Positions 17,237-29,617 of a DNA stretch of 64,000 nt are shown here, piece by piece. Location: the NCBI RefSeq assembly GCF_003008575.1, contig NZ_CP027667.1:2752001-2816000 (forward strand), in the 5' to 3' direction. This stretch comes from Melaminivora suipulveris (GTDB lineage Bacteria; Pseudomonadota; Gammaproteobacteria; Burkholderiales; Burkholderiaceae_C). Under the pieces are notes generated by a model. The model made no database searches. It was not told the origin of the DNA and worked only from the letters and a program-made list of their open reading frames with translations. The position numbers were made by a program, and so were the translations under genes. Within the stretch, counting starts at the first letter, position 1. Each line of letters opens with the position of its first letter.

Positions 17237-18414
17237 TCTCGTTTGCCCACCGTGCGCGGCACATCCTGGGCGCCTGCCTGCTGGGCGTGGCCGCCTCCGC
17301 CTGCGTCAGCAACCCGCCCGCGTCGTCGCCGGCCGGCCCGGCCAGCCTGAGCGTGGCAGTGGATCGGCTGGGCGGTGACCTGGCGGGCCAGATCAACACC
17401 AGCATCCTGGAGCGCATGCGCAGCCGCAAGGTGGTGCTGGACCCCTTCATCGACGCGCAAAGCGGGCAGCAAACGGCCAGCGCCGTGCGCGCCGGGCAGC
17501 TGCTGGCGCAGCGCCTGTCGGCCAAGGATTCGGGACTGAAGGTCGAGCCGTTCACGGCCCAGGGCGTGCAGCAGGCCGACTACCTGATCGCCGGCTCGCT
17601 GGCGCGCACCCGCGCCGATGCCGGCGACTACACGCTGAGCGCGACGGTCACCGAGCGGCGCACCGGCCTGGTCATCGCCAGCTCCACGACGCGCATCAAC
17701 GCCGGCGAGATCGACGGCACGCCCACGGCGTTTTTCTCCGACAGCCCATCGCTGGTGTCCGACCGCCTGACGCAGGGCTACATCGCCACCTCGCGCACCG
17801 CGCAGGGCGGCGCGGCCGACGCACCCTATCTGGCATCGGTCAGCACCGCGGCGCTCATCAATGAGGCCACCCAGGCGTACGAGGCCGGGGGTTATGGCGA
17901 CGCGCTGGCGCGTTATCAGGCCGCGGCCGCGCGGCCCGATGGCAAGCAGCTGCGTGTTTTCAACGGCTTGTACAACACCCATGGCAAGCTGGGCCAGACG
18001 CAGGAGGCCGAAGCGGCCTTCGCGCAGATCGTCGCCCTGGGCCTGGCGACCAACAACCTGGCCATGCGCCTGCTGTTCAACCCCGGCACGACCGAGTTCT
18101 GGCGTGACCGCGCAGTGAGCGGCAGCTACCCAGTGTGGCTGCGCCAGATCGCCCGCGAGGCGGCCGCTGGCGACTACTGCCTGACGGTGGTCGGCCACAC
18201 CAGCCGCACCGGCGCTGAGGGTGTCAACGAACGCCTGTCGCTGGCGCGCGCACGCTCCGTGCGCGATCTGCTCACCGGCCACGACCGCAAGCTGGCCGAG
18301 CGCGTCGACGTGGACGGCGTGGGTTGGCACGAGAACATCATCGGCAGCGGCACCGACGATACGCGCGACTCGCTGGACCGGCGCGTGGAATTCAAGGTGC
18401 GCAACTGCCGTTGA
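17227..18414 (+). CDS. OmpA-family lipoprotein with FlgO/CsgG-like N-terminal domain
   Basis: A 395-aa probable lipoprotein: a signal with Cys near residue 22 in GVAASACVSN. Residues about 40-170 resemble the FlgO/CsgG fold (INTSILERMRSRKVVLDPFID, AGQLLAQRLS, ADYLIAGSLARTR, TERRTGLVIASSTTRIN). Residues about 210-290 look TPR-like (AYEAGGYGDALARYQAA). The C-terminus is an OmpA-like peptidoglycan-binding domain (LLFNPGTTEF, LTVVGHTSRTGAEGVNERLSLARARSVRDLL, SLDRRVEFKV). This suggests an outer-membrane/peptidoglycan-linked protein. It starts at the ATG 17227 inside the end of the upstream membrane-protein gene. The precise role is unknown. Confidence 0.82.
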   Translation: MPLISFAHRARHILGACLLGVAASACVSNPPASSPAGPASLSVAVDRLGGDLAGQINTSILERMRSRKVVLDPFIDAQSGQQTASAVRAGQLLAQRLSAKDSGLKVEPFTAQGVQQADYLIAGSLARTRADAGDYTLSATVTERRTGLVIASSTTRINAGEIDGTPTAFFSDSPSLVSDRLTQGYIATSRTAQGGAADAPYLASVSTAALINEATQAYEAGGYGDALARYQAAAARPDGKQLRVFNGLYNTHGKLGQTQEAEAAFAQIVALGLATNNLAMRLLFNPGTTEFWRDRAVSGSYPVWLRQIAREAAAGDYCLTVVGHTSRTGAEGVNERLSLARARSVRDLLTGHDRKLAERVDVDGVGWHENIIGSGTDDTRDSLDRRVEFKVRNCR

Positions 18415-18613
18415 GCCGCCGGGCACGCCACCGCCCGGCTGCGCCGCTGCCCCGGCGGTGGCGATAGCCCCTGGTCTGGCCCAGCCCGGCGCATGAGCTG
18501 GCAAAGCGGTGAGGTGCCGGCCCGCAAGGGCGCGGCGCCGATGCCCTGCACAATGCAAGCCTTCCTACAATCGCTGCCCCACCACACCACGGGAGCACAC
18601 GGGCTCCCCACCT

Positions 18614-19933
18614 ATGGAAATCGCCATACTTTTCGCCCTCATCGTGCTCAACGGGCTGTTTGCCATGTCCGAGCTGGCGCTGGTCTCCGCGCGCCGCACG
18701 CGGCTGCAAAAGCTGATCGATGAGGGCGACAGCGGCGCCATCGCCGCCGCCAAGCTGGGCGAGGACCCCACGCGCTTTTTGTCCACCATCCAGATCGGTA
18801 TCACCTCGATCGGCGTGCTCAACGGCATCGTTGGCGAGGCCGCGCTGGCCAAGCCGCTGGGCGACTGGCTGGTCGGGCTGGGGCTGGAAGCGCAGACGGC
18901 GGGCTACACCGCCACCGGCCTGGTGGTGGTGGTCATCACCTATTTCTCCATCGTCGTTGGCGAGCTGGTGCCCAAGCGCCTGGGCCAGAGCTACCCGGAG
19001 ACGCTGGCGCGGCTGGTGGCGCGGCCCATCAACTGGCTGGCGATCGCCACCAAGCCCTTCGTGCGGTTGCTGTCGGCGTCCACGCAGGGCCTCTTGCGCC
19101 TGCTGGGCGTCAAGGAAACCTCGGCCACGGTGACCGAGGCCGAAATCCACGCCGTGCTGGCCGAGGGCACCAGCGCCGGCGTGATCGAATCACACGAGCA
19201 CCTGATGGTGCGCAACGTGTTCCGGCTGGACGACCGGCAGATCGGCTCGCTCATGGTGCCGCGCGCCGACGTGGTGTATCTGGACGTCGCCGCGCCGTTC
19301 GAGGACAACCTGACGTGCATCGAGGAGTCCGAGCACGCACGCTTTCCGGTGGTGCGCGGCGGCATGGAGAACATCCTGGGCGTGCTCAACGCGCGCCAGT
19401 GGCTGTCGCGCGCGCTGCGCGACGACGCGGCGCGCGAGCTGTCCAGCGTGCCGCTGCAGACCGCGCTGTACGTGCCCGAGACCATCAACGGCATGGAGCT
19501 GCTGGACAACTTCCGCCAGTCGGGCGTGCAGATGGCCTTCGTCATCGACGAGTACGGCGAGGTGCAGGGCATCGTCACCCTGCAGGACCTGATCGAGGCC
19601 ATCACCGGCGAATTCACCACGCTGGACCCCGAGGACGCCTGGGCGGTGCAGCGCGAGGACGGCAGCTGGCTGCTGGACGGCCACATCCCGGTGCCCGAAT
19701 TGAAGGACCGGCTGCAGCTGGACTCCGTGCCCGAGGAGGAGCGCGGGCGCTACCACACGCTCAGCGGCATGGTCATGCTGCTGACCGGCAGGCTGCCGGG
19801 CGTGACCGACACGGTGCAGTGGGAGGACTGGCAGTTCGAGGTCGTCGACATGGACGGCAAGACCATCGACAAGGTGCTGGCCACGCGCCTGCCGGCGGTG
19901 CAGGTCAGCATCGATCCGGCTAGCGAGATTTGA
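18614..19933 (+). CDS. CNNM/CorC-type membrane protein (DUF21 + CBS + CorC_HlyC)
   Basis: A 439-aa inner-membrane protein. Residues 1-185 form the DUF21/CNNM transmembrane domain (IVLNGLFAMSELALVSARRTRL, FLSTIQIGITSIGVLNGIVGE, VVVVITYFSIVVGELVPKRLG). Residues about 205-330 carry a CBS pair (LMVPRADVVYLD, VIDEYGEVQGIVTLQDLIEAITGE). Residues about 345-430 form the CorC_HlyC domain (DGSWLLDGHIPVPEL). The family is linked to Mg2+/Co2+ efflux or homeostasis, often labelled hemolysin-like without true hemolysis. The start ATG is at 18614. The 200-bp gap upstream holds a GC-rich inverted repeat (18427-18462) and a TACAAT box but no gene. Confidence 0.92.
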   Translation: MEIAILFALIVLNGLFAMSELALVSARRTRLQKLIDEGDSGAIAAAKLGEDPTRFLSTIQIGITSIGVLNGIVGEAALAKPLGDWLVGLGLEAQTAGYTATGLVVVVITYFSIVVGELVPKRLGQSYPETLARLVARPINWLAIATKPFVRLLSASTQGLLRLLGVKETSATVTEAEIHAVLAEGTSAGVIESHEHLMVRNVFRLDDRQIGSLMVPRADVVYLDVAAPFEDNLTCIEESEHARFPVVRGGMENILGVLNARQWLSRALRDDAARELSSVPLQTALYVPETINGMELLDNFRQSGVQMAFVIDEYGEVQGIVTLQDLIEAITGEFTTLDPEDAWAVQREDGSWLLDGHIPVPELKDRLQLDSVPEEERGRYHTLSGMVMLLTGRLPGVTDTVQWEDWQFEVVDMDGKTIDKVLATRLPAVQVSIDPASEI

Positions 19934-19939
19934 GCCAAA

Positions 19940-19995
19940 TTTGAGCGAAAAATGCCGTCATTCGGCGTGGAACAAGCGCCTGCAGCTATCGATTG
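19940..19995 (-). repeat. Intergenic repeat family A, copy 4 (diverged)
   Basis: Read on the minus strand: GATAGCTGCAGGCGCTTGTT, then a degenerate CGCCGAATGACGGCA core and TTTTTCGCTCAAATTTGGC tail. It lies in the 69-bp convergent gap between the CorC-like gene and the CBS gene. It contains an ATTTGAGC-type direct repeat and could serve as a bidirectional 3' end. Confidence 0.6.
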
Positions 19996-19996
19996 A

Positions 19997-22099
<2,103 letters not shown>

Positions 22100-22207
22100 A
22101 CGCCGGGGAGGCGCCGGGCTCCGGGCCTGAAGGGCGTCGCTTAAAATTGCCGGCCCCTCAAGTCCCGAGGGCGCAGGCAGCGCCCGACCTTCCAGGTTGA
22201 CCTTCCC

Positions 22208-25200
22208 ATGAATGTTCCGATTGCGCTGGCGGCCATGCACCAGGCCGCGCACAGCGCCGAGCCGGCCCGGCTGCGCGAGATTCCGTACAACTACACCTCG
22301 TTTTCCGACCGCGAAATCGTCATACGGCTGCTGGGCGCGAGCGCCTGGGACGCGCTCGACCAGCTGCGCCGCGAGCGCCGCACCGGCCGCTCGGCGCGCA
22401 TGCTCTATGAAGTGCTGGGCGACATCTGGGCGGTGCAGCGCAACCCCTATTTGCAGGACGATTTGCTGCACAACGCCGACCGGCGCAGCATGCTGGTCGA
22501 TGCGCTGCGGCATCGCATGGACGAGATCGAAAAGCGCCGCCTGCCGCACGAGGACGCCGAGCGCGACCGCCGCGTGGGCCAGCTGATCGAGGCCGCGCAG
22601 CGCGCCATCGGCGAATTCGACGCCACGCTGGTCGAAGCCGGCCGCCTGCGCCGCGAAGTGCAAAAGCGCCTGGCGCGCCTCACGGCCAAGGACAACATCA
22701 AGTTCGACGGCCTGTCCCGCGTGTCGCACGTGACCGATGCGACCGACTGGCGCGTGGAATACCCCTTCGCCGTGCTGACGCCCGACACCGAGGCCGAGAT
22801 GGCGGCGCTGGTGCGCGAATGCATCGTGCTGGGCCTGACCATCATTCCGCGTGGCGGCGGCACGGGCTACACCGGCGGAGCGATTCCGCTCACCTGGCGC
22901 AGCGCCGTCATCAACACCGAAAAGCTCGAAGCCATGAGCGGCGTGGAAATGCGCCGTCTGCCCGGGCTGGACCGCGAGGTGCCCACCATCTGGACCGAGG
23001 CCGGCGTGGTTACGCAGCGCGTGGCCGACGCAGCGGAGGTCGCAGGCTTCGTCTTCGCCGTCGATCCGACCAGCGCCGAGGCCTCGTGCGTGGGCGGCAA
23101 CGTCGCCATGAACGCGGGCGGCAAGAAGGCTGTGCTGTGGGGCACGGCCCTGGACAACCTGGCCAGCTGGCGCATGGTCACGCCACAGGGCCAGTGGCTG
23201 GAGGTCACGCGGCTCGCGCACAACCTGGGCAAGATCCACGACGCGGAAGTTGCCAGCTTCGAGCTGCAGTATTTCGACGAGAGCGGCAAGAACCTGCTGC
23301 GTACCGAGCGCCTGGATATTCCGGGCAAGACCTTCCGCAAGGAGGGCCTGGGCAAGGACGTGACGGACAAGTTCCTCTCGGGCCTGCCGGGCGTGCAGAA
23401 GGAAGGCACGGACGGGCTCATCACCAGCGCGCGCTGGATCGTGCATCGCATGCCCGAGCACACGCGCACGGTGTGCCTGGAGTTCTTCGGCAACGCGCGC
23501 GATGCCGTGCCCAGCATCGTCGAGATCAAGGATTTCATGTTTGCCGAGGCGCAGCGCTCAAGCGTCTTGCTGGCTGGGCTGGAGCATCTGGACGACCGCT
23601 ACCTGAAGGCGGTGGGCTACGCCACCAAGTCAAAGAAGGGCGCCGGCAAGCTCCCCAAGATGGTGCTGATCGGCGACATCGTCGGCGACGACGCAGACGC
23701 CGTGGCGCGCGCTGCGGCCGAGGTGGTGCGCATCGCCAACTCGCGCTCGGGCGAGGGCTTTACTGCCGTCAGCCCCGAGGCGCGCAAGAAATTCTGGCTT
23801 GATCGCAAGCGCACGGCGGCGATTTCGCGGCACACCAACGCCTTCAAGATCAACGAAGACGTGGTCATCCCGCTGCCGCGCATGGCCGAGTACACCGACG
23901 GTATCGAGCGCATCAACATCGAGCTCAGCTTGCGCAACAAGCTGGCGTTGTGCGAGCAATTGCAGCAGTTCTTTGCTGCCGGCAACCTGCCCTTTGCCAA
24001 GCAGGACGACGCTGCGGCCATCCCTACCGAGGTGCTGCTGGGCGACCGCGTGGCGCAGGCGCAGGCGCTGATCAGCGAAGTGCGCCAGGTCTGGCAGGAG
24101 TGGCTGGACAACGTGGCCGTGCTGTTTGAGCAGCTGCAGGACCACACGCTGCGCGCCAGCTGGAAAGGGCAGATCAAAAAGCCGCTCGAAGCCATCTTTG
24201 CCGGCGCGCCCTACCAGCCCATCCTGCAAGAGGTGCAAGCCACCCACCAACGCGTGCTCAAGGGCCGCGTGTGGGTGGCGCTGCACATGCACGCCGGCGA
24301 CGGCAACGTCCACACCAACATCCCCGTCAACAGCGACGACTACGAGATGCTGCAGACCGCGCACGAAGCCGTGGCGCGCATCATGGCGCTGGCGCGCTCC
24401 CTGGGCGGCGTGATCTCGGGCGAGCACGGCATCGGCATCACCAAGCTGGAGTTTCTGACCGACGAGGAGCTGGCGCCGTTTGCCGATTACAAGCGCCGCG
24501 TCGATCCGAACGGCCATTTCAACTGGGGCAAGCTGCTACGCAATCAGGAGCTGCCGGCGCTTGCAGGAAAAGGGCTGGAGGCCAATTCGGCTCAAAAATC
24601 CGGCACGCGCCGCTCGCTGCGCTATGCCGACCTGACCAACGCCTACACGCCCAGCTTCGGCCTGATGGGGCACGAGTCGCTGATCATGCAGCAGAGCGAC
24701 CTGGGCGCCATCGTCGCCAGCGTCAAGGACTGCCTGCGCTGCGGCAAGTGCAAGCCGGTGTGCGCCACGCACGTGCCGCGCGCCAACCTGCTGTACAGCC
24801 CGCGCAACAAGATCCTCGCCACTTCGCTGCTGGCCGAGGCTTTCCTGTACGAAGAGCAGACGCGCCGCGGCGTGTCCAGCCACCATTGGCAGGAGTTCGA
24901 GGACGTGGCGGACCACTGCACCGTCTGCCACAAGTGCTTCAATCCCTGCCCGGTCAAGATCGACTTCGGCGACGTGACCATGAACATGCGCAACCTGCTG
25001 CGCAAGATGGACAAGAAGAGCTGGCGAGTCGGCAACAAAATGGCCATGGCCATGCTGAACGCCACCGACCCGCGCACCATCGGCGCGCTGCGCGCCGGCA
25101 TGGTGGGCGTGGGCTTCAAGGCGCAGCGCCTGGCCGTTGACGCGCTGCGCGCCGTGGGCCGCAAGCAGACCGCGCACCCGCCGGCCACCGTCGGCCCGGC

Positions 25201-26143
25201 TGCTATCCGCGAGCAGGTCATCCACTTCGTCAACAAGAAGCTGCCGGGCGGCCTGCCCACCAAGACGGCGCGGGCGCTGCTCGACATTCAGGACAAGGAC
25301 TACGTCCCCATCATCCGCAACCCTGGGGCGCCCGCGGACAGCGAGGCGGTGTTCTATTTCCCCGGCTGCGGCTCGGAGCGTTTGTTCAGCCAGGTCGGCT
25401 TGGCCACGCAGGCCATGCTGTGGCACGCCGGCGTGCAGACGGTGCTGCCGCCGGGCTACCTGTGCTGCGGCTACCCGCAGCGCGGCAGCGGACAGTTCGA
25501 CAAGGCGGAAAAAATGATCACCGACAACCGGGTGCTGTTCCACCGGGTTGCCACCACGCTGAACTACCTGGACATCAAGACCGTGGTGGTCAGTTGCGGC
25601 ACCTGCTACGACCAGCTGCAGGGCTACCAGTTCGACAAGATCTTCCCCGGCAGCCGGATGATCGACATCCACGAATTCCTGCTGGAAAAGGGCATCACCT
25701 TGCCCGCGGGGCAGGGCGGCTACCTGTACCACGAGCCCTGCCACAACCCCATGAAGCAGGGCGACTCGATGCAGACCGTGCGTTCGCTGGTGGGCGAGAA
25801 GGTCTTGAAGAGCGAGCGCTGCTGCGGCGAATCCGGCACGCTGGGCGTCACGCGCCCCGACGTCGCCACGCAGGTGCGCTTTCGCAAGGAGCAGGAGATC
25901 AGGAAGGGCGAGGCGCAGCTGCGCGCCAGCGGCGCCGTGCCCGAGCAGGGCAACGTCAAGATCCTGACCAGCTGCCCCAGCTGCCTGCAGGGCATCTCGC
26001 GCTATCAGGACGACCTGAGTAACGGCCTGCTGGAGGCCGACTACATCGTGGTCGAGATGGCACGGCAGATTCTGGGCGAGGACTGGATGCCCGAGTACGT
26101 CAAGCGCGCCAACGCCGGCGGCATCGAGCGGGTGCTGGTGTGA
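22208..26143 (+). CDS. Giant FAD-linked oxidoreductase with Fe-S and CCG domains (DUF3683)
   Basis: A 1311-aa fusion. The N-terminus (about 1-150) is the DUF3683 region. Then comes a PCMH-type FAD domain ([15 protein letters not shown] near 215) and a FAD-oxidase C-terminal domain ([15 protein letters not shown] near 695, [18 protein letters not shown] near 735), as in D-lactate and 2-hydroxyglutarate dehydrogenases. Two [4Fe-4S] motifs follow ([14 protein letters not shown] near 842, [14 protein letters not shown] near 903). Two CCG domains end it ([10 protein letters not shown] near 1085, CCGESGTLG near 1204). It presumably oxidises a D-2-hydroxyacid and passes electrons to the quinone pool; the substrate is unknown. 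It ends in a GTGA overlap with a HIT gene. Confidence 0.92.
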   Translation: MNVPIALAAMHQAAHSAEPARLREIPYNYTSFSDREIVIRLLGASAWDALDQLRRERRTGRSARMLYEVLGDIWAVQRNPYLQDDLLHNADRRSMLVDALRHRMDEIEKRRLPHEDAERDRRVGQLIEAAQRAIGEFDATLVEAGRLRREVQKRLARLTAKDNIKFDGLSRVSHVTDATDWRVEYPFAVLTPDTEAEMAALVRECIVLGLTIIPRGGGTGYTGGAIPLTWRSAVINTEKLEAMSGVEMRRLPGLDREVPTIWTEAGVVTQRVADAAEVAGFVFAVDPTSAEASCVGGNVAMNAGGKKAVLWGTALDNLASWRMVTPQGQWLEVTRLAHNLGKIHDAEVASFELQYFDESGKNLLRTERLDIPGKTFRKEGLGKDVTDKFLSGLPGVQKEGTDGLITSARWIVHRMPEHTRTVCLEFFGNARDAVPSIVEIKDFMFAEAQRSSVLLAGLEHLDDRYLKAVGYATKSKKGAGKLPKMVLIGDIVGDDADAVARAAAEVVRIANSRSGEGFTAVSPEARKKFWLDRKRTAAISRHTNAFKINEDVVIPLPRMAEYTDGIERINIELSLRNKLALCEQLQQFFAAGNLPFAKQDDAAAIPTEVLLGDRVAQAQALISEVRQVWQEWLDNVAVLFEQLQDHTLRASWKGQIKKPLEAIFAGAPYQPILQEVQATHQRVLKGRVWVALHMHAGDGNVHTNIPVNSDDYEMLQTAHEAVARIMALARSLGGVISGEHGIGITKLEFLTDEELAPFADYKRRVDPNGHFNWGKLLRNQELPALAGKGLEANSAQKSGTRRSLRYADLTNAYTPSFGLMGHESLIMQQSDLGAIVASVKDCLRCGKCKPVCATHVPRANLLYSPRNKILATSLLAEAFLYEEQTRRGVSSHHWQEFEDVADHCTVCHKCFNPCPVKIDFGDVTMNMRNLLRKMDKKSWRVGNKMAMAMLNATDPRTIGALRAGMVGVGFKAQRLAVDALRAVGRKQTAHPPATVGPAAIREQVIHFVNKKLPGGLPTKTARALLDIQDKDYVPIIRNPGAPADSEAVFYFPGCGSERLFSQVGLATQAMLWHAGVQTVLPPGYLCCGYPQRGSGQFDKAEKMITDNRVLFHRVATTLNYLDIKTVVVSCGTCYDQLQGYQFDKIFPGSRMIDIHEFLLEKGITLPAGQGGYLYHEPCHNPMKQGDSMQTVRSLVGEKVLKSERCCGESGTLGVTRPDVATQVRFRKEQEIRKGEAQLRASGAVPEQGNVKILTSCPSCLQGISRYQDDLSNGLLEADYIVVEMARQILGEDWMPEYVKRANAGGIERVLV

Positions 26144-26592
26144 GCGACCTCGCGGGCTGCCCGTTGTGCGAGGGAGACGGCGGGGCGCTCGTCTGGCGCG
26201 GCGAGCGCCTGCGCGTCATCCACGCCGACGAGCCAGGCTTTCCCGCGTTCCACCGCTTGATCTGGAACGCGCACGTGGCCGAGTTCTCCGATCTGACCGA
26301 GGCTGACCGCGAGCACTGCATGCAGGCCGTCGCCCTCGTCGAGCAGGTGCTGCGCGAGCAGCTTGAGCCGGACAAGGTCAACCTCGCCAGCCTGGGCAAC
26401 GTGGTGCCGCACCTGCACTGGCACGTGGTGGCGCGCCACACCTGGGACAGCCACTGGCCCGCGCCCCTCTGGGCCGCGGCGCAGCGCCCGCGCGACGCCG
26501 AGCGCGAGGACGGCCTCGCGGCCCGCCTGCCGCAGCTGCACCAGGCGCTGCGTGAACGCCTGCAGCATTGGGCGCGGCCGTTCACGCAATGA
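26140..26592 (+). CDS. HIT-family nucleotide hydrolase/transferase
   Basis: A 150-aa histidine-triad protein. It has an N-terminal CPLCEGDGG knuckle, [19 protein letters not shown], and the HIT motif HLHWHVV (HxHxH with the central catalytic His, about residues 90-96) followed by [13 protein letters not shown] enzymes hydrolyse dinucleoside polyphosphates or AMP conjugates. This beta-proteobacterial type is often called a diadenosine tetraphosphate hydrolase, but activity is not proven. It starts with GTG inside the end of the DUF3683 gene (GTGA at 26140-26143), suggesting coupled translation. Confidence 0.9.
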   Translation: MSDLAGCPLCEGDGGALVWRGERLRVIHADEPGFPAFHRLIWNAHVAEFSDLTEADREHCMQAVALVEQVLREQLEPDKVNLASLGNVVPHLHWHVVARHTWDSHWPAPLWAAAQRPRDAEREDGLAARLPQLHQALRERLQHWARPFTQ

Positions 26593-26641
26593 AATTGATA
26601 GCGACCAGCGCTTGATTTGCGCCGGCTCAAGCCCCATTTGA
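26592..26641 (+). repeat. Intergenic repeat family A, copy 5
   Basis: Contains AAATTGATAGCGACCAGCGCT, TGATTTGCGCCGGCTCAAG and CCCCATTTGATG. The TAGC and GCGCTTGAT boxes are kept; the CGCCGACTGA core has drifted to CGCCGGCTCA. It lies between the HIT and DUF971 genes. Confidence 0.6.
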
Positions 26642-26669
26642 TGCCCAAACCGGCAAAGAAGGCACCGCC

Positions 26670-27086
26670 ATGACCCAGCAATCCACCGAGCCCCCCGCGC
26701 CGCAGGCCATCACCGTGCACGAGCGCTCGCGCGTGCTGGAGGTGGCGTTCGATGACGGCGCCACCTTCCGCATCCCCTTCGAGCTGATGCGCGTGTACTC
26801 GCCCTCGGCCGAAGTGCAGGGCCACGGCCCAGGCCAGGAGGTGCTGCAGACCGGCAAGCGCGATGTGGCGCTGCTGCAGCTCGAACCCGTGGGCCATTAC
26901 GCACTGCGGCCCACCTTCTCCGACGGGCACGACAGCGGCCTGTTCACCTGGGAATATCTGTATGAGCTCGGCCGCGACCAGCAGCAGCTGATGCGCGAAT
27001 ACGAGCGCCGCCTGGCTGAGGCCGGGCTGGAGCGCGACGCGCCCATGCAGAGGAAAGGCGCGGGCGGCGGCTGCAGCGCGCACTGA
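26670..27086 (+). CDS. DUF971 domain protein
   Basis: A 138-aa protein of the DUF971 family (gamma-butyrobetaine hydroxylase-like N-terminal domain): VAFDDGATFRIPFELMRVYSPSAEV, then VALLQLEPVGHYALRPTFSDGHDSGLFTWEYLYELG, and a charged tail ending GGGCSAH. Alone it is a small beta-sandwich of unknown function. In proteobacteria such genes often sit near ubiE or Fe-S genes. Here it directly precedes ubiE by 88 bp, so it may be co-transcribed with the ubiquinone cluster. The start ATG is at 26670. Confidence 0.88.
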   Translation: MTQQSTEPPAPQAITVHERSRVLEVAFDDGATFRIPFELMRVYSPSAEVQGHGPGQEVLQTGKRDVALLQLEPVGHYALRPTFSDGHDSGLFTWEYLYELGRDQQQLMREYERRLAEAGLERDAPMQRKGAGGGCSAH

Positions 27087-27174
27087 ATGACTGTCTGAAT
27101 GGCGACACAAGCCCCACGCCAGTGCGGGGTTGTCCCTGTACGCCCGCGCAACCCCTGACCTAGCATCACACGCC

Positions 27175-27906
27175 ATGAGCACCACCCACTTCGGTTTCCA
27201 GTCGGTCGACGAGGGCGACAAGGCGCGCCGCGTGCGCAGCGTCTTCGACTCGGTCGCGCCCAGGTACGACCTGATGAACGACCTGATGTCCGCCGGCCTG
27301 CACCGCGCCTGGAAGGCGTACACGGTGATGGTCGCCAACCTGCGCGAGGGCGACCAGGTGCTGGACATCGCCGGCGGCACGGGCGACCTGGCGCTGGCGT
27401 TCGCCAAGAAGGTCGGCGCCACCGGCCAGGTGGTGCACACCGACATCAACGAGGCCATGCTGCGCACCGGGCGCGACCGGCTGATCAACGCCGGCGTGCT
27501 GCTGCCCACCGTGGTCTGCGACGCCGAGCGCCTGCCGTTTGCCGACAACCATTTCGACCTGGTCAGCGTGGCCTTCGGCCTGCGCAACATGACGCACAAG
27601 GACGCGGCGCTGGCCGAGATGTGCCGCGTGCTCAAGCCGCGCGGGCGCCTGCTGGTGCTGGAGTTCTCCAAGGTCGCCAGGCCGCTTTCGAAGGCCTACG
27701 ACTGGTATTCCTTCAAGGTGCTGCCGCGCCTGGGCTCGCTGGTCGCCGGCGACGCCGCCAGCTACCAGTACCTGGCCGAATCCATCCGCATGCACCCCGG
27801 CCAGGAGGAGCTCAAATCCCTCATGAAGCAAACTGGCTTTGGGCATGTGGACTATCACAACATGGCGGGCGGAGTGGTCGCCCTGCATGTTGGAATCAAG
27901 TGCTGA
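27175..27906 (+). CDS. ubiE: Ubiquinone/menaquinone C-methyltransferase UbiE
   Basis: SAM-dependent C-methylation step of ubiquinone synthesis. The 243-aa protein has [35 protein letters not shown] at the N-terminus (UbiE signature), SAM motif [21 protein letters not shown] (about 62-81), [19 protein letters not shown] (the second UbiE signature) and a C-terminal [14 protein letters not shown]. The start ATG is at 27175. It leads a ubi cluster with ubiJ and ubiB, as in E. coli, but with a Tim44-domain gene in between. Confidence 0.97.
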   Translation: MSTTHFGFQSVDEGDKARRVRSVFDSVAPRYDLMNDLMSAGLHRAWKAYTVMVANLREGDQVLDIAGGTGDLALAFAKKVGATGQVVHTDINEAMLRTGRDRLINAGVLLPTVVCDAERLPFADNHFDLVSVAFGLRNMTHKDAALAEMCRVLKPRGRLLVLEFSKVARPLSKAYDWYSFKVLPRLGSLVAGDAASYQYLAESIRMHPGQEELKSLMKQTGFGHVDYHNMAGGVVALHVGIKC

Positions 27907-27949
27907 TTTTTCGAACGCACGACCAACCGATCTACTTCCGGGAGATGAC

Positions 27950-28966
27950 ATGAACAACAAGCTGTGGTCCTTGGCGCTGGTGGCCGTGCTGGCCCTGGCG
28001 CACGCGGACGCCGACGCACGCCGCATGGGCGGCGGCAAGTCCATGGGACGCCAGTCCAGCAACGTGACCCAGCGCGAGGCCACGCCGCCGCGCGCTCCGG
28101 GCGCCCCCGCGCAGAACGCCGCACCGAGCAACGCCGCGCAGCAGGCCGCGCCTGCTGCGGCTGGGGCCGGCGCCGCCGCGGCGGCCACCAAGAAGCCCTG
28201 GGGCGCCATGCTGGGCGGCCTGGCCGCGGGTCTGGGTCTGGCCTGGCTGGCCAACTCGCTGGGCATGGGCGCGGGTTTCGCGCAGTTTCTGATGCTGGCG
28301 CTGCTGGCGCTGGTGGCCTTCGCCGTGATCCGCATGGTCATGCGCTCGCGCCGCCCGGCGCCAGGCAATGCCTCGCCTTTCGCCTTCCAGGGCGCGGGCG
28401 CAGGCTCGCCGCCGGCCGACGTGCAGGTGCCGCGCCAGTACAACCCCGAGAAGGTCGGCAACGACGCCTCGGCACGTCCCTGGGAGCGCGGCGCCGGCAC
28501 GGCGTTCCAGGCGCAGCCGGGCAGCGCCGGCGGCTCCATGATCGGCTCGGCCCTGGCCGGCTCGCAGAACTGGGGCGTTCCCGCCGGCTTCGACACCGAG
28601 GGCTTCCTGCAGGCGGCCAAGCGCAACTTCACCACGCTGCAGGCTGCCTGGGATGCATCGGACATCGCCACGCTGCGCTCCATGATGACCGACGCCATGG
28701 TGCAGGAAATCCGCACCCAGCTGGCCGAGCGTGAGCAGCACCGCGGCGAGGCGCACCCCAACCAGACCGATGTGGTCATGCTGGAGGCGCAGCTGCTGGG
28801 CATCGAGGACCTGGGCGACGGCTACATGGCCAGCGTCGAGTTCTCCGGCATGATCCGCGAAGAGCCTTCGGCCGGCCCCAGCCCGTTCCGCGAGGTCTGG
28901 AACATGACCAAGCCCAAGAGCGGCGCCAGCGGCTGGCTGGTGGCGGGGGTGCAGGCGCTGCAGTAA
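27950..28966 (+). CDS. Tim44-like domain membrane protein
   Basis: A 338-aa protein. It has an N-terminal signal (1-21), an Arg/Gly-rich patch (RRMGGGKSMGRQ) and an Ala/Pro-rich linker. A hydrophobic pair (about 82-102 and 105-125) is followed by a C-terminal Tim44-like domain (about 215-335): FDTEGFLQAAKRNFTTLQAAWDASDIATLRSMMTDAM and the final VWNMTKPKSGASGWLVAGVQAL. Tim44-type domains bind lipids or partner proteins. In bacteria the function is unknown. The start ATG 27950 is preceded by GGGAGATG. The location between ubiE and ubiJ suggests a link to membrane lipid or quinone assembly. Confidence 0.87.
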   Translation: MNNKLWSLALVAVLALAHADADARRMGGGKSMGRQSSNVTQREATPPRAPGAPAQNAAPSNAAQQAAPAAAGAGAAAAATKKPWGAMLGGLAAGLGLAWLANSLGMGAGFAQFLMLALLALVAFAVIRMVMRSRRPAPGNASPFAFQGAGAGSPPADVQVPRQYNPEKVGNDASARPWERGAGTAFQAQPGSAGGSMIGSALAGSQNWGVPAGFDTEGFLQAAKRNFTTLQAAWDASDIATLRSMMTDAMVQEIRTQLAEREQHRGEAHPNQTDVVMLEAQLLGIEDLGDGYMASVEFSGMIREEPSAGPSPFREVWNMTKPKSGASGWLVAGVQALQ

Positions 28967-29032
28967 GCCTGGGCGGGCGCACGGCCAATTTGCCCACAGC
29001 GCCCGCGCCACTTCAGGGAATAATCGGGGACT

Positions 29033-29617
29033 ATGCCAAAGCAGTCCCCTTTTTCGTTTCTGGACGGCCTCGCCGAGCGCGTCATGTCCGGCCCCCGGCC
29101 GCCCGATTGGCTGGTGCATGAAGTGCAGCGCCGCGCCGTGCTGCTGCTCAACCATGTGCTGATGCAGGAGCGCGAGGCGATGGACCGCCTGGCACGCCAG
29201 AGCGGGCGCACGGCCCACGTGCAATGGCGCAACTTCTTCGTCACCCTCATCATCACGCCCGCCGGGCTGCTGGACCTGGCGCCTGAAGGCGCGGCACCCG
29301 ACCTGCGGCTGGAGGTCTCCGACACCTCGCCGCTGTCGCTGGCGCGCCACGCGCTGGCCGGCGAGCGGCCGACCATCCGCATCGAGGGCGACGTGCAGTT
29401 CGCCGCCGACATCAACTGGGTCGTGGACAACGTGCGCTGGGACATCGAGGAAGACCTGTCGCGCCTGATCGGCGACGCACCGGCGCGCACCGTGGCTGCG
29501 GTCGCCGAGCGCGTGGCGGCGGCGCTGCGCCGCTTCGTGGGCGCGCGCGGCGGGTCCGGCGCGGGCCTGGGCGCGTTCGGCAACGACGCTGCGCACCGCG
29601 ACCGCTCCCCGCCATGA
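29033..29617 (+). CDS. ubiJ: Ubiquinone biosynthesis accessory factor UbiJ (SCP2-like)
   Basis: A 194-aa protein with an SCP2/sterol-carrier-like domain (about 25-150; [60 protein letters not shown]). UbiJ binds hydrophobic ubiquinone intermediates in the soluble Ubi complex. The position directly upstream of ubiB, with a 4-nt ATGA overlap (29614-29617), is the same as in E. coli ubiE-ubiJ-ubiB and supports the call. The C-terminal tail (about 160-194) is Gly/Arg-rich and less conserved-looking. The start ATG is at 29033. Confidence 0.88.
   Translation: MPKQSPFSFLDGLAERVMSGPRPPDWLVHEVQRRAVLLLNHVLMQEREAMDRLARQSGRTAHVQWRNFFVTLIITPAGLLDLAPEGAAPDLRLEVSDTSPLSLARHALAGERPTIRIEGDVQFAADINWVVDNVRWDIEEDLSRLIGDAPARTVAAVAERVAAALRRFVGARGGSGAGLGAFGNDAAHRDRSPP

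Noticed and set aside
18427..18462. Hairpin GCCACCGCC/GGCGGTGGC after the OmpA-domain gene as a rho-independent terminator
   Set aside because: A 9-bp stem exists but has an 18-nt loop and no following T-run; could be chance in GC-rich DNA.
24575..24605. Possible repeat A fragment inside the DUF3683 gene (GGCCAATTCGGCTCAAAAAT)
   Set aside because: Only the A/T-rich tail resembles the repeat; TAGCT and CGCCGACTGA boxes are absent.
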